From NCBI RefSeq assembly GCF_002878395.1, contig NW_025841744.1, positions 69,573 through 133,572 of the forward strand: a stretch of 64,000 nt of DNA. Reading direction: 5' to 3'. Shown one piece after another: positions 11,634 to 23,685 of the stretch. The position numbers and the translations under genes are program-made. The notes under the pieces are model-generated. The model searched no databases, had not been told where the DNA came from, and saw nothing but the letters and a program-made list of their open reading frames with translations. This DNA is from Capsicum annuum. Its lineage: Eukaryota > Streptophyta > Magnoliopsida > Solanales > Solanaceae. Each line of letters starts with the position of its first letter. The first letter of the stretch is position 1.

Positions 11634-12743
11634 TGTCACGACCCGAGCCGAGGCCCTGGCTGCGACGAGCATTCCAAACAATGAAGGCCCAAGTGCCTTT
11701 CTCTATCTGGAAATCATGCACAACATTCATATACTATTAAAGAAATACGAAAAAGATAATAAAGATAGAAATATGGTGAATTACTTAACTAAACTGAATA
11801 GTACAAAATTTGAGTTCATAATATTCAAAAACATACGACACCATCTGTGAAATCTCTAACAATATAAAAAATCAATATCTATCTAAAAACATGGACAAGG
11901 CCCCAGTTGGACCATGAATCAAATAAACTAGGAATGTTCTAGAACAAGTGTTCCAAAATAAGGGAAGCTCACAAACTGCAATCTCTAACGGGATTCAACC
12001 TACTGCTTAGCGGGACCTGGAGTGTGCCTCAGATCCTGAAATATCATGGGTCAATACAATTGTACTGATATACAGAGCAATCTAAAAATAATTCACTTTT
12101 ACACAACATAAATGAGAGCAATTCATAAAACATCTTAGTCTAAAATAGTTGAAAATACATGGGCATAATCAATAGACTTCAAAACATTTCTGTAAGTCAC
12201 AAATCAAGTCTTTGTCTTACTTCTGAGCTAGGTGGTACACCCTATAACTCTACAATCCCATGGGCTATATGGAATCCATCCTTAAGTTGGTGGCCAAGGC
12301 CTCAACCCAGTTTGTCGCAAGGGCTGGAGTCTCTATCTCTAATAAGCCAAAGGGCACTAGGCCAGCATTTTAATCCCTCTTGGGGACATAATAATCCTAT
12401 ATCATAAAAACACAATTTTGATCAATGAGTTTTCTTAACTCGTGCCTTCATCGGGCAACCACTTAGCTCTTTTTAAGTCCATTTTTAACACTTTTAGACA
12501 TGCATTCTTTGAAATCAAAATCCAAAAATCTTACTCTGTTATGGCATTCATCTTTTTGATTTCGTCATACCAAGACTTGCAGTCATATATCTAAGCAATA
12601 CAATACCATGTTTCAATCCTTTCATTCAAAACATAATGTTTGGACCACCAAATTATTCAAACAGTACAAAAGGATTTGTATTTTAACGTACATGAAAATT
12701 TATTTAAAGATTCTCTTTTTTAATTCATAAACATGTGTGGTGG

Positions 12744-15246
12744 TGTAATACCCTGAGTCTGTACCCTAGACACTACACGGTGCTCATAATCTTGATGTTC
12801 CACAAGCTAACCTATGACTGGTACCTACTGTAATCATTGAATAATAATACTATACAATGCCGAAATTAGGTGGAAATTGGCATAAGGTTCAAAACCGAGT
12901 CATATATTGATATGTATATACTTGATACTAAATATAAGACAATCATATCTGAAAATTGAATAACTGTCTAGAATAGTCAAGTTTGAAAAGCCTCTAACTA
13001 AACTGTTTGAAAATAGAGTTGATAGGATAAGTCCCTAACTTCGACTAATGATAGTATACTAAAAATGCTAAAGATAACAACTCTATCCTCGAACTATGAG
13101 GAATCACCAATAAATCTTCTGCTGATAATCTGGGCTGCTAGGTACGGTCAAGAAATCATACGCCTGAACCTATGGTATAAAACATCATAGCACAAAAGAA
13201 AGGTATGCATCAATACTTTGAATGTACTGGTATGGTAAGTGAGTTAAGATGATATACATGAACAATAACTGATTGAATAGTATGAATATAACTGAATCAA
13301 AGTATATGTATAACTGAAACTGATGAAATACTGATTATTCAATACTGTACACATATCTATATATATTGTGTTTGAGATTATAGTAACACTGGATACTGAG
13401 TTCTGATAACTGAATGAATGATATCTAAGTTTACTGATAATTGTATTTCTGATATCTGGGTGACTATTTTAGAAAGTCCTAATTCTGTAGAACTGATCTA
13501 AGTTCTATACTAATTTGGATGACTGTGTCTGACAGTCCTGATTCTATAGAACTGAACTTAGTTCTATACTAAGACTAAAATTGAAACTGTGAGAGATAAT
13601 CATCTAACCGACATGCTCCTTCTTTAAACTAATTTGGGGTCTAACATATAACCCCAGTTGGAAAGGTATCAGTATCATTCCAAAGGTAAAGACAAGTGCT
13701 GAGTCACCCTCATCTGGCAGGTGCTCTAAACAACAACGGTAGTACCCTCAACTGGTAGGTAGAACACCTTATCAACCCTCAAATGGTAGGTTGATGCCTC
13801 AACCTACACTGGCTATGTAGTTCTAGAATGTAAGGACTGCTTATAAGGATCACACCTTTTACCATCCTTGGGTTTACTCAGTGTTGAATTTTACTACCAA
13901 CTGAATAGACACTGAACTGATTTATAAACTATTCTAGGCTAGACTGAACTATTACTGATCGTGTTAATTGACTGAACTGGACTGAGTTCACTGAGTACTG
14001 TAAATAATTGCGTGTTTTAAGTTCTATTTGTTGACTGGATATACTTAGTTATGTATTGACTGAATACTACTGTACATCACATCACTGAGACTATTCCAAA
14101 GCTACTGTAATTCTAGGTAAACGGCTAGATTATCGGTTATTAGATACCCCCAAGACTCGATAGTATAAAAAGTAAAGCATAGCAAGATCTTGAAAAGCAT
14201 TACAATGTTCATAACTCATTCATAGAGACATTTTATCAAACACTTGTAAGATATAAGCATGCACATATGCTAGCATGTCATGATTTCCCCATTTAATCCA
14301 CGTGAGCAATTTATCAAACACTTGGTGAACATAATCTATGCACATAATACTAATCAACATGTAGGCATCATGATTTCCAATCCCAACTCACAATTTTAAG
14401 GGATTTAACATGAATTAACATAATACTAAACACATGTCAAAATAAATTTACATTAATCTTTTAATAAATCATAAATTAGAAACCCAATTAACACCATAAT
14501 CATGAATACATTCAAGCCCAACATGGAATTCATGAAATCAACAAACTTGAAGTTTTAAAAGAGGTTCTTGAACTCCAAGGGATGAAGGAATTCCTTGGAA
14601 AAACACCTAACATACCTTGGTTCTTGAATTCATGAAGATTTATGGTAAATTCCTTGAATCATGATCTTGATTTTGAAAGGTTAGGGTTTGTTCTTAAGAG
14701 AATTTGAGAGTAAGTGATTGTATTATGCCTATTAAAAGATGATTTTTGTGTTTTTGGGGATGATTAAGGGTGGAAAAATAACCCAAATACCTCTCTGGAC
14801 GCGGGCTTTTAATGAGTAAAAGTGTGCCTAGCGATGTGCAGAATGATGCGCCGCATCGATGGGATTGACGCGATGGTTGATGTGTCACATGGTGTCTGCG
14901 TTGATTCAATAGAATTGCACTCTAAAGCATAGAAAAATATTTGTCAACCCGATGGGAGATGCAGCGTATTGAAATCGCGTCGACCCACTATTTTGGTCAT
15001 CCAAATTTGATTCAAACGAGGTCCAAAAATTTCAAAACTCACCTGAAGTGACATACTGTTATTCCTTATCATGAATAAACCTAAAAATTGATACTGTAAG
15101 GTCATAAGGGCCGTGAAATAGGATCGCCAACTTACAAAGGCTAAACTACTTCTAAGTATAAATACTTAGCTGAAATTTGTAAGTCTGGGACCTCTTTTCA
15201 AGCTTTAATGGATTGAGTTAAGCTTAGATTTTTGCAGTGTCTTACA
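12744..15246 (-). repeat. 3' LTR of element C (2503 bp)
   Basis: On the minus strand it starts TGTAAGACACTGC and ends GGGTATTACA. The inner end meets the tract rc(ATATCTGCCCCTTAGG). It is closely similar to 19814-22286 along its length. A word block of CGCGATG / GCGCCGCATCG words lies at 14815-14990, and CCTCAACTGGTAGG-like motif copies at 13715-13790. The ORF at 14694-14909 lies in this LTR and is not a gene. Confidence 0.9.
14815..14990 (-). repeat. U3 word block of C 3' LTR
   Basis: G/C-richer words such as GCGCCGCATCGATGGG, GACGCGATGG and GATGCAGCGTATTG. The partner LTR has the equivalent at about 21885-22025 (GATGCATCGTG, GATGCGATGAGTAACGCGGCGCG). The two copies of one element have drifted more here than in the flanks. 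Confidence 0.55.
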
Positions 15247-15262
15247 ATATCTGCCCCTTAGG
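15247..15262 (-). other. Polypurine tract of C
   Basis: Minus strand CCTAAGGGGCAGATAT lies directly before the LTR start, at the place and in the form of the AAGGGGGAGATAT tract of the family. Confidence 0.7.
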
Positions 15263-18200
15263 GATATACGTCCTCGAATAAGACTGACTAATCTGAGAAT
15301 ACTAATAGACTGAATTTATATACTGAACATGCACAACTGAAATGTGATTACATGATTGAAAGTACTGAGATTTTATACTGAATATGCATAACTGAAGCAT
15401 GACTTATTTCTAAAAACATGACACATAATTAAGCTATTTCATAAAGGTATGCATGATATAAAAATACTATATGACTTAACCGGTACAGAGTTGTAAACGT
15501 AATCTGAGAATGGAACTGAATAAATTTAAGGAAAACTATTACCTTGAGTTGTTCTGAGTTTGGGGAGAAGAGGTGGGGATACTTGGTCCGCATATCTACT
15601 TCTACTTCCCAAGTAGCTCACTCAACGGACTGATTCTTCCAAAGAACTTTTATTAACAGAACTTTTTTGTTCCTCAGTATGCGATCTTGATTGTCAAGAA
15701 TTTTGACTGGGACCTCCTCATAAGAAAGACTGTTCTAAATATCTATACCCTCTAAAGGGACTACAACTGTTGGGTCTCTTATTCACTTCTTTAGAAAGGA
15801 GACATGAAACATTGGTTGCACTGAGAATTTGGCTGTGTTAGAAAAGGGTGTACCCAGTGTTTGGCAAAACATTGGGTGCACTGAGAATCTGACCAACTCT
15901 CTAACATAAACTTGGCATAATCTTTGGCTGAATAAGAGGTATGAACTGGTAAGAAATGAGCTGATATGGTCATCCTGTCTACAATGACCCAAATTGAATC
16001 ATGCTAATGACGAGTATGGGGTAAACCTATCACAAATTCCAAGTTCACGTACTCCCACTTCCACATGGGAATGCTGAAATCTTGCAGGGAAATACTAGGA
16101 TTTTGGTGCTCAATCTTAACCTGCTGACATATAGCGCACTTAGCCATAAACTCTGTAATGTCTCTCTTCATCCACTCCACCAATTGACCTCCCGCAAATC
16201 GCGGTACATCTTAGTGGTCCCTGGATGAATAGAGTAATGCACACCATGCACTTCTGCAAGAATTTGTTGCCTCAAGTTATCTACACATGGCACGTATAAC
16301 CGACCCTAGCAATGCAACACACCATCTCCCCCTTGGGAGAAAACCTCTACTTTCTGATCTCTGACTGACTCTTTCAACTTGACTAAACTGGGATCTCTAT
16401 CCTACTTTTCCTTCACTTTGGAAACAAGAGATAATTCTAAACTATTCTACACCCACATTGTTCCCCCTGCTGAATCGACTAAGCTGACACCTAGTCGGCC
16501 AAGCTGATGAACTTTGTAAACTAACTTTTTCTTATTATCCTCTACGTGAGAAACACTACCCACATACATCCTAGTGAGAGTATAAACCACTACATTGGCC
16601 TTGCCCGGGTGATATAAGAAACTCATGTCGTATTCTTTCTATAAATTTAACCACCTTCTCTGATGTAGGTTTAGATCTTTCTAAGAAAACACATACTATA
16701 GGCTCTTGTTGTCCATGAACACATCCACATATACCAAATATAAATAATGCGTCCAAATCTTTAAGGCAAATACCATAGCTGCTAACTCAGGATCATCAGT
16801 GTGGGGTAACTCATTGCATAGGTCTTAAGTTGTCTAGAGGCATAGACTATGACCTTACCTCTCTACATCAAAACACACCCCAAACATTCTATGGAAGCAT
16901 CAAAATATACCACAAACCCATTTGAACTATCTGGTAGAGTCAAAACTGGGGCTGTAGTGAGTCGAGTCTATGACTCCTGAAAACTCTTCTCACAATAATC
17001 TGACCACTAGAATTTGACTTTTTTCTGAGTCAATCTGGAAATGGGGGATACAATAGACGAGAATCCCTCAACAAATAGTCGGTAATAGCCAAACAAACCT
17101 AAGAAACTCCAAATATTTGATAGAGAGATGGGTCTGGGCCAGTTTCTCACTGCTTCGGTCTTTTGAGGATCCACTCTAATGCCATCACTGGAAATTATAT
17201 GGCTAAGAAAAGCTATTGAACTTAGCAAAAATTTACACTTTTTGAATTTGGTGAACAATTGATAGGCTCTGAGGGTCTATAACACTATTCTGAGATGGTC
17301 TACATGTTCATGTTCACTGCAGGATATACAAGAATGTCATTAATAAAGGCTATGAAGAACATGTCCAAGTACTGCTTAAACACATAGTTTATCATGTCCA
17401 TGAAGGCTGTTGGAGCATTGTTAAGACCAAATGACATAACTAAGAATTCAAACTGGCCATATCGAGTTTGGAATGTTGTTTTCAGAATATCACATTCTTT
17501 GACCTTGAACTGATGATACCCTGATCTAAGGTCTATCTTAGAGAAGTAACTAGCACCCTAAAGTTGGTCAAAAAAGTCATCGATTATGGGAAGTGGATAA
17601 TTGTTCTTGACCATGACTTTATTTAACTACCGATAGTCTATATACATCCTGAGAGAACTGTCTTTTTTACACCGGAATACAACTGGTGCGCCCCATGGGG
17701 AAATGCTGGGTCTAATGAATCCCTTATCTAGGAGATCCTTTAATTGTTCTTTTAACTCTTTTAGTTCTGATGGAGCCATTTTATAGGGCAGAATAGAGAT
17801 AGGTTGGGTATCTGGAAGAAGGTACATTCTGAAGTCAATTTCCTCTTCAGGAGGGACCCTGGGAAGATCATTGGGAAAGACATCAGGAAATTCATATTCT
17901 ACTGATATTGAGTCAAGATTTGGGGTCTCTGAACTAGAGTCTTAAACTCGAACGAGATGGTAGACACATCCCTTAGATATAATTTTTCTTTCCCTAAAGA
18001 AAAAAACAAGATAACGCCTAAGTGCTGAAGCACTACCCCTCCATTCAAGGGCAGGTTAATTTTGAAACTAAAAATAGACAATTCAGTTTCTACAGTCAAC
18101 TGAAGCATAGGATGAATGAAGCCAATATATGATGAGAATGATATCTAAATCTGTCATCTCTTATTCTAATAAGTGTGCTGACATAACTTTCTGAGATATC

Positions 18201-19590
18201 AGAATCGGACAATTCCGACATATGCGTCGGGCTATGATATATTTACCCACTAGGGTAGAGACTGAGAAAGGCTCTGCTAGGATTTCGAGATAGACTCTGA
18301 AATTAACAGCTATATATGGAGTTACAAAGGACAAAGAAACTCCTGGGTCTAGAAAAGCATAAATATGTAAATGATAAACTTGTAACGTACAAGTAACCAT
18401 ATCAGAAGAAGTTTCCTTATCCTGTCAGGACTGAAGTGCATAGAGTCTATTTGGGTGCTATCCACTAGTGCCACTGGAAGCGGCACCCTGTTGATTTGGG
18501 AGATCGGACTTAGATAAAGGATTATACTAACCTTGAGAACCTAACTGAGTACAATCTCTGACTCTATGTCCTGGATTTCTACATCTTCAACATACATCAC
18601 TGCCAGCCCTATAGACGTCCTGGTGGCTTCTACCATATTTCTAGCAAAGAGGGTTTGTTCGGGCACTACTAATATTACCCTGAGGTTTAAGGCCTGGTTC
18701 CCTATCTTTATTGTCGTCTATAATTTCGGCACTGGAGCACTATCTGAGGACGGAGCTAGAACTAAAGATTTCAGGTAGAACTGAGAACAATTTCCACTCT
18801 CTGACTTAGGCTGGGCGAAGTTGAAGCTACCTGTTCTAGATCTCTTTCCCTTTCTCTCTTTCTCCATATTTTTAAACTCTTCTATCTACCGAGCATGGAC
18901 TATTAACCTAGATATGTCTATCTTCTTAATCAATATTGTGATCCTACACTCCTTGACCATACTGTTAGACATGCCAGACACAAACTTAATTATCTTAGGT
19001 CTGCTATTTGCTATGACATGAGGAGTGTATCTGGCTAGATAAGTAAATTTAAGATAATACTCTTTCACTATCATATCTCCCTACTTCAGATTAATAAACT
19101 CCAACACCTTTACTTCCCTCAACTCCAGTGGAAAGAACCTATCCAGAAAAGCAGTGGCAAAATCCTTCCATTCTAAGGGCCCTTTATCTGTGGCCCTGTT
19201 AGCCTTCCACTACTTGAACCATGAGTGAACCACTTCCTATAACTGATATGCATCCAACTCAGCACTCTCACTATCTATCACCCCCATAATATATGTACCT
19301 TTCTACATCTGATCAAGAAATTCTTATGGGTCCTCATATGACTTAGACCTAGTAAAAGCTGGAGGGTTCATTCGAGTGAAGTCCCAAATTCTAGATGATG
19401 TAGTATTGGCAACTAGGTTGGCCTGAACAGCAGTTGGACATTCATTATGATATGCAACAAAATTAGAAAGGGTAGTAAAAACGGGTCTGAATTCCGCAAG
19501 AGAGACATGCTTATCAAGTGTATCTGCCTGAATGGGCTGAGGTGCTGGCTGATTTCCTGTTATTTTTATATTGCTCTTTTTAGGAGGCAT
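15263..19590 (-). pseudogene. Gag-pol remnant of element C (Tekay/Del-type)
   Basis: Gag starts at 19590 (MPPKKSNIKITG) and continues through 18886-19074 (KEYYLKFTYLARYTPHV). Protease remains lie near 18160-18400 (AFLDPGVSLSFVTPYIA, where the family has DPGS). RT runs about 17830-17000, with [16 protein letters not shown], and LSHIISSDGIRVDPQKTE. RNase H remains lie at about 16590-16990 (LYHPGKANVV). The integrase zinc region is at 16180-16330 (HYSIHPGTTKMYRD), and a piece of the core at 15791-15973 holds HTSYSAKDYAKFM. It then jumps to the pol C-terminus and a chromodomain at 15530-15780 (EVPVKILD, KVLLIKVLWKNQS). Most of the integrase core and its last acidic residue are deleted. There are numerous stops in all domains. 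Confidence 0.85.
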
Positions 19591-19796
19591 GTTCTGTAAC
19601 TGAAAGTAAGAAAAGGATTAGACTGAGACTGTAACTTGAGCTCATGCTCACTCCCATGATATGAATACTGAATGTGGAGAAAATTTTCCTAAAATACCTC
19701 GTAGCCTCTTGTCCATAAATGTGGTGTGTTGCACACCCATGCACAACACTCTAATAGATGCGACTTGCAGACTACCTAGGACTCTATTGAACCTTA

Positions 19797-19809
19797 GGCT
19801 CTGATACCA
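19797..19809 (-). other. Primer-binding site of C
   Basis: Minus strand TGGTATCAGAGCC, a perfect initiator tRNA-Met complement, lies four bases inside the 5' LTR. Confidence 0.9.
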
Positions 19810-19813
19810 ATTT

Positions 19814-22286
19814 TGTAATGAGTTTGTACCCAGGATGCTACACGGTGCTCATAATCCTAAAGGACCACAAGATAACCCATGGCTGGTACCTGCTGTAATT
19901 ACTAAATAATAATACTGTATAATGCAGAAATTAGGTGGAAATTTCCATAAGTTTCAAAACTGAATCATATATTGATACGTAAATATTGAATACTAAATAT
20001 TTGACAATAATATCTGAAAACTAAATAACTTTCTAAAATAGTCTAGTCTGAAAAACCTCTAATCAAACTGTCTGAAAATAAAATTGATGGGAAAAGTCCC
20101 TAACTAACTCCAACTATTGATAATATACAAAAAATTCTGAAAATAATAACTCTGTCTTCAAACTATGAGGACTCACCACTAAATCTGCTACTAAGAATTT
20201 AGGATTCTAGGTACAGTCAGTGCCCGTGCGTATGAACCTATAATATAAAACATCATAGAGCAAAAGAAAGGTATGTGTCAGTACTTTGAATTTACAAGAT
20301 GATAAGTGAGGTAGGATGATATACATGGGTTCATGTGCTTGAACAATAACTAACTCAATAACATGAATGTAACTGAATGAGAGTACACGTATAATTAAAA
20401 TTGATGAAACACTTATTATGCAATACTGTGCACATATCTACCCAGTTATCATAGTAACACTGGATAGTAGGTTCTAATAACTAAATGACTAATATCTGAG
20501 TTTACGGATAACTGTATTACTGATAACTGGGTAACTATTTTTAACAGTCCAGATTTTGTAGAACTAATCTGAGTTCTGTACTGAGTTGGGTGACTGTGTG
20601 TGACAGTCCTAATTCTTTAGAACTAAACTGAGTTCTATACCAAGACTGAAACTAAAACTATGGGAGATAATCATCTAACTAACATGCCCCTTCTCTTAAT
20701 CAATTTAGGGTCCAACCTATAACCACAATTGGAAAGGTGTTAGTACAATGCCACAGGTAAAGATAAGTACTGAGTCAACCTTATCTGGCAGGTGCTCTAA
20801 ATGAGAGTAGTGGTACCCTTAAATGGAAGGTAGGACACCTTATCAACCCTCAACTAGTAGGGTCGATGTCTCAACCTACACTGGCTGCGTAGTTATGGAA
20901 TACAAAGACTGCTTCGAAGGATCTCACCCTCTACTGGCAGGCAAGTCCCCATCCTTAGGTTCACTCGGTGTTGAATCCTACTCCCAACTGAATAGATACT
21001 AAACTAATTTGTAAACTGTTCTAGTCTAGATTGAACAGTTACTGATCGTGTTAACTGACTAACCTAGACTAACTTTACTGAGTATTGTAACTGATTCTGT
21101 ATTCTGAGTTCTATTTGTTGACTGGATATACTAAGTTCTGTACTGACTGAATACTATTGTATGTGACATCACTGAGACTATTCTGCAGCTACTATAATTC
21201 TAGGTAAACATCTAGATTGTCAGGTATTAGATAACCCCAGGACTCAATAGAATAAAAACTAAAGCATAGCATGATCTTGAAAAGTATTACAATGTTCGTA
21301 ACTCATTCATAGAGACATTTTATCAAACACTTGTAAGATATAAGTTTGAACATATGATAGCCTGCAATGATTTTTCCATTTAATCCATATGACCAATTTA
21401 TCAAACACTTGGGGAACATAATCTATGCACATAATACTAATCATCATGTAGGCATCATGATTTCCAATCCCAACTGACAAATTCAAGGGCTTTAACATGA
21501 ATTCACATAATACTACATACATGTCAAAATAAATTTATATGAATCTTATAATAAATCATGAATTAGAAATCCAATTAACATCGTAATCATGAATACATTC
21601 AAGCCCAACATGGAATTCATGAAATCAACAAACTTGAAGTTTGAATAGAGGTTCTTGAACTCCAAGGATGGAAGAAAACCTTGGATGAACACATAACATA
21701 CCTTGGTGCTTGAATTCCATAAGATTGATGGTGAATTCCTTGAATATCGATCTTGACTTTGATAGGTTAGGGTTTGTTCTTGAGAGAATTTGAGAGAAAG
21801 TGAGTGTATTTTGCTTATTGAGGGATGAATTTCGTGTTTTAGGGGATGATTAAGGGTGGGAAAATGACCCAAATACCCGTCTAGATGCGGGTATTTAATG
21901 ATTGAAAGCGTGCCTAGTGATGCATCGTGTTGAGTCATTGTTTATTCTCTAGAATTGCACTTTAAAGCTAAAAAAAATATTTGTCGATGCGATGAGTAAC
22001 GCGGCGCGTCAAGATCGTGTTGACACACTATTTTGGTCATCCAAACTTGATTAAAATAAGGTCCAAAAAATATAAAACTCACCTGAAGTGACCTGCTGAA
22101 ATTCCTGATCATGAAAAAATCTTAAAATCGATACTTTAAGGTCAAAAGGATCATGAAATAGGATGTCCAAATTACGAAGGCTAAAATACTTCTAATTATA
22201 AACACTTAGTCTAAATTTCTAAGTCTGGGACATCTTTTCAAGCTTTAACGGTCTAAGTTAAGCTTAGAATTTTGCAAGGTCTTACA
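19814..22286 (-). repeat. 5' LTR of element C (2473 bp)
   Basis: On the minus strand it starts TGTAAGACCTTGC and ends ACTCATTACA. It parallels the 3' LTR throughout. It keeps a fourth copy of the CTGCCAGTAGAGGG-like motif at about 20928, which the 3' LTR has lost in a small deletion near 13855. Its word block is at about 21885-22025. The 130-residue ORF at 21546-21938 runs through LTR sequence and has no recognisable domain. Confidence 0.9.
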
Positions 22287-23325
22287 GGTGGTCAATTTCT
22301 CAAGACAATCATGCAATTCTTTCAATCATCACATATATAGCATTTAAAAAAATAAGAAATATCCCTCTATTCAATTCTCAACAAACATGAAGTTCATAAA
22401 TAATAGTCAAACTCTTGGTTCATGCTTTAATACATACAATAGAGTAATCCATAACTTGCAAATCAAGAAATGACAAAATGAGAGAGAAAAATTCATTATT
22501 TATGCTCTCAATTCATGTTTAAGAACTAAAAACACGTATATATCAATATGAAAAATTCAAGATTCAAGGGAAGACCTCAAGATCAAAATATTATATCATA
22601 AAAAGGGATTCATAATGCATATTCGTTAAATTATTTTCAAAACCCTTCATGAATATATGGCTTCTAAACATTAAAAACTTAATAAAGCAATTTCACCATG
22701 TCCATGTAATTTAGAAAAACCCCCATGTACCTTAGATTACTTAGTTTGAGGAATTGAACTCGAATCTTGACTCGTTTCTTGGAAATCTTGAACTTAAAGA
22801 TGGATTCTTGATCTTTGGGAGAGGAGTTAGGGTTATTGTTCTTGATGGAATTGAGTAATTATGGGCATAAAGATCCCTAATAATGCTTTAATCTACTATT
22901 TACACGACTTGGATTATAGGGAAAAATCCAAATTGCCCCTTCGGCATTTAAAAGTTCAATAGAATCCTATTTTTGGGCACCAACGCATCGCGTCGTGCAT
23001 CAACGCGTTAGGCATTGCAATGCATCAAGCATCACGATACTTTAACATAACATTGAGTTTCTTTTTTTGAAATCCAAACACGTCCCAAACGTCATTCGAA
23101 AAGTCTAAAACACCCCGAGACAACCCCTTTACACCCCTGAACATGATTCTACTTAAAAATCTACATCTCGAGTTTGAAAAGATTGATTTAGAAATCATAA
23201 AATCTTAAGAACTCAAAATATGACTAAGTCCTTTTTGACACTTACAAAATTTCAGGTTGTTAGCTCTTTAAGCATTCTACTAAGTGAGGTATTAAGTCAA
23301 GAATGCTACGAGGTGTTACACAGCT

Positions 23326-23429
23326 ATTGTCCCAATACCAATGGTATCACATGAGAAAATTGTTAATGATCCAAGTGTCTTCATGGAGTGTCTTAACAAT
23401 TTTCACTCTGTTTTGAGTACAATGTACAC
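23326..23429 (+). pseudogene. Exon 1, second part (ARID start) of the host gene
   Basis: In frame with the 11613 start once the insertion is removed, it encodes IVPIPMVSHEKIVNDP and SVFMECLNNFHSVLSTMY. This matches the beginning of plant ARID-HMG proteins, where a short lead precedes a YEEVV..P.LF...L..FH pattern. The donor GTAAGC follows at 23430, leaving phase 2. There is no internal stop here. Confidence 0.85.
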
Positions 23430-23685
23430 GTAAGCAACTTTTCTTTTTCTTCCAAGCTTTCACCCTTGTTGTTTTTGGGTAACTCAAACGGCTAAGCTTA
23501 AAGATGGAGGTAGAATATTTTTTTTTTAGTTTTATTTTTCTTTTTTCTCATTTTTACTTTTCGAAACAAGGTTGAAGGTGTTGTATGCTTCTTACCACAA
23601 GAGCAACCCCTCTGATTACATAAGTCAACTTTTTCTTTAAATATCCCTCGGAATTTTAATTTTTTTAGTTTTTACGGTAATTCGA
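23430..23685 (+). other. Intron 1, upstream part, up to element A
   Basis: Begins GTAAGCAACTTTT and is T-rich, with several poly-T runs typical of a plant intron. No coding. It ends in TTCGA (23681-23685), the left target duplication of A; the intron resumes at 41797. Confidence 0.8.

Larger units (their letters stand above)
12744..22286 (-). mobile_element. Element C: chromovirus-type gypsy retrotransposon, 9.5 kb
   Basis: Two LTRs of 2503 and 2473 bp flank a gag-pol remnant on the minus strand, with primer site, polypurine tract and perfect GGTGG target duplications (12739-12743 and 22287-22291). It is inserted in solo LTR D. Order on the minus strand: 5' LTR (22286-19814), PBS, gag, protease, RT, RNase H, integrase zinc region, a deletion, chromodomain, PPT, 3' LTR (15246-12744). 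It carries many stops and an integrase deletion, so it is inactive. Confidence 0.92.
11634..23320 (-). mobile_element. Solo LTR D (gypsy), split by element C
   Basis: The two halves, 11634-12743 and 22287-23320, make one LTR of about 2144 bp in F-like orientation. On the minus strand it starts TGTAACACCTCG and ends GGGTCGTGACA. No internal region adjoins it: both sides return to host exon 1 sequence, flanked by CAACT (11629-11633) and CAGCT (23321-23325), a target duplication with one mismatch. So this is a solo LTR, formed by recombination between the two LTRs of an element that hit the coding exon. A CGCATCGCG word block lies at 22975-23045. Confidence 0.85.

Noticed and set aside
21546..21938. 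130-residue minus-strand ORF
   Set aside because: It runs through the C 5' LTR, and the matching region of the 3' LTR (14480-14910) has a different reading.
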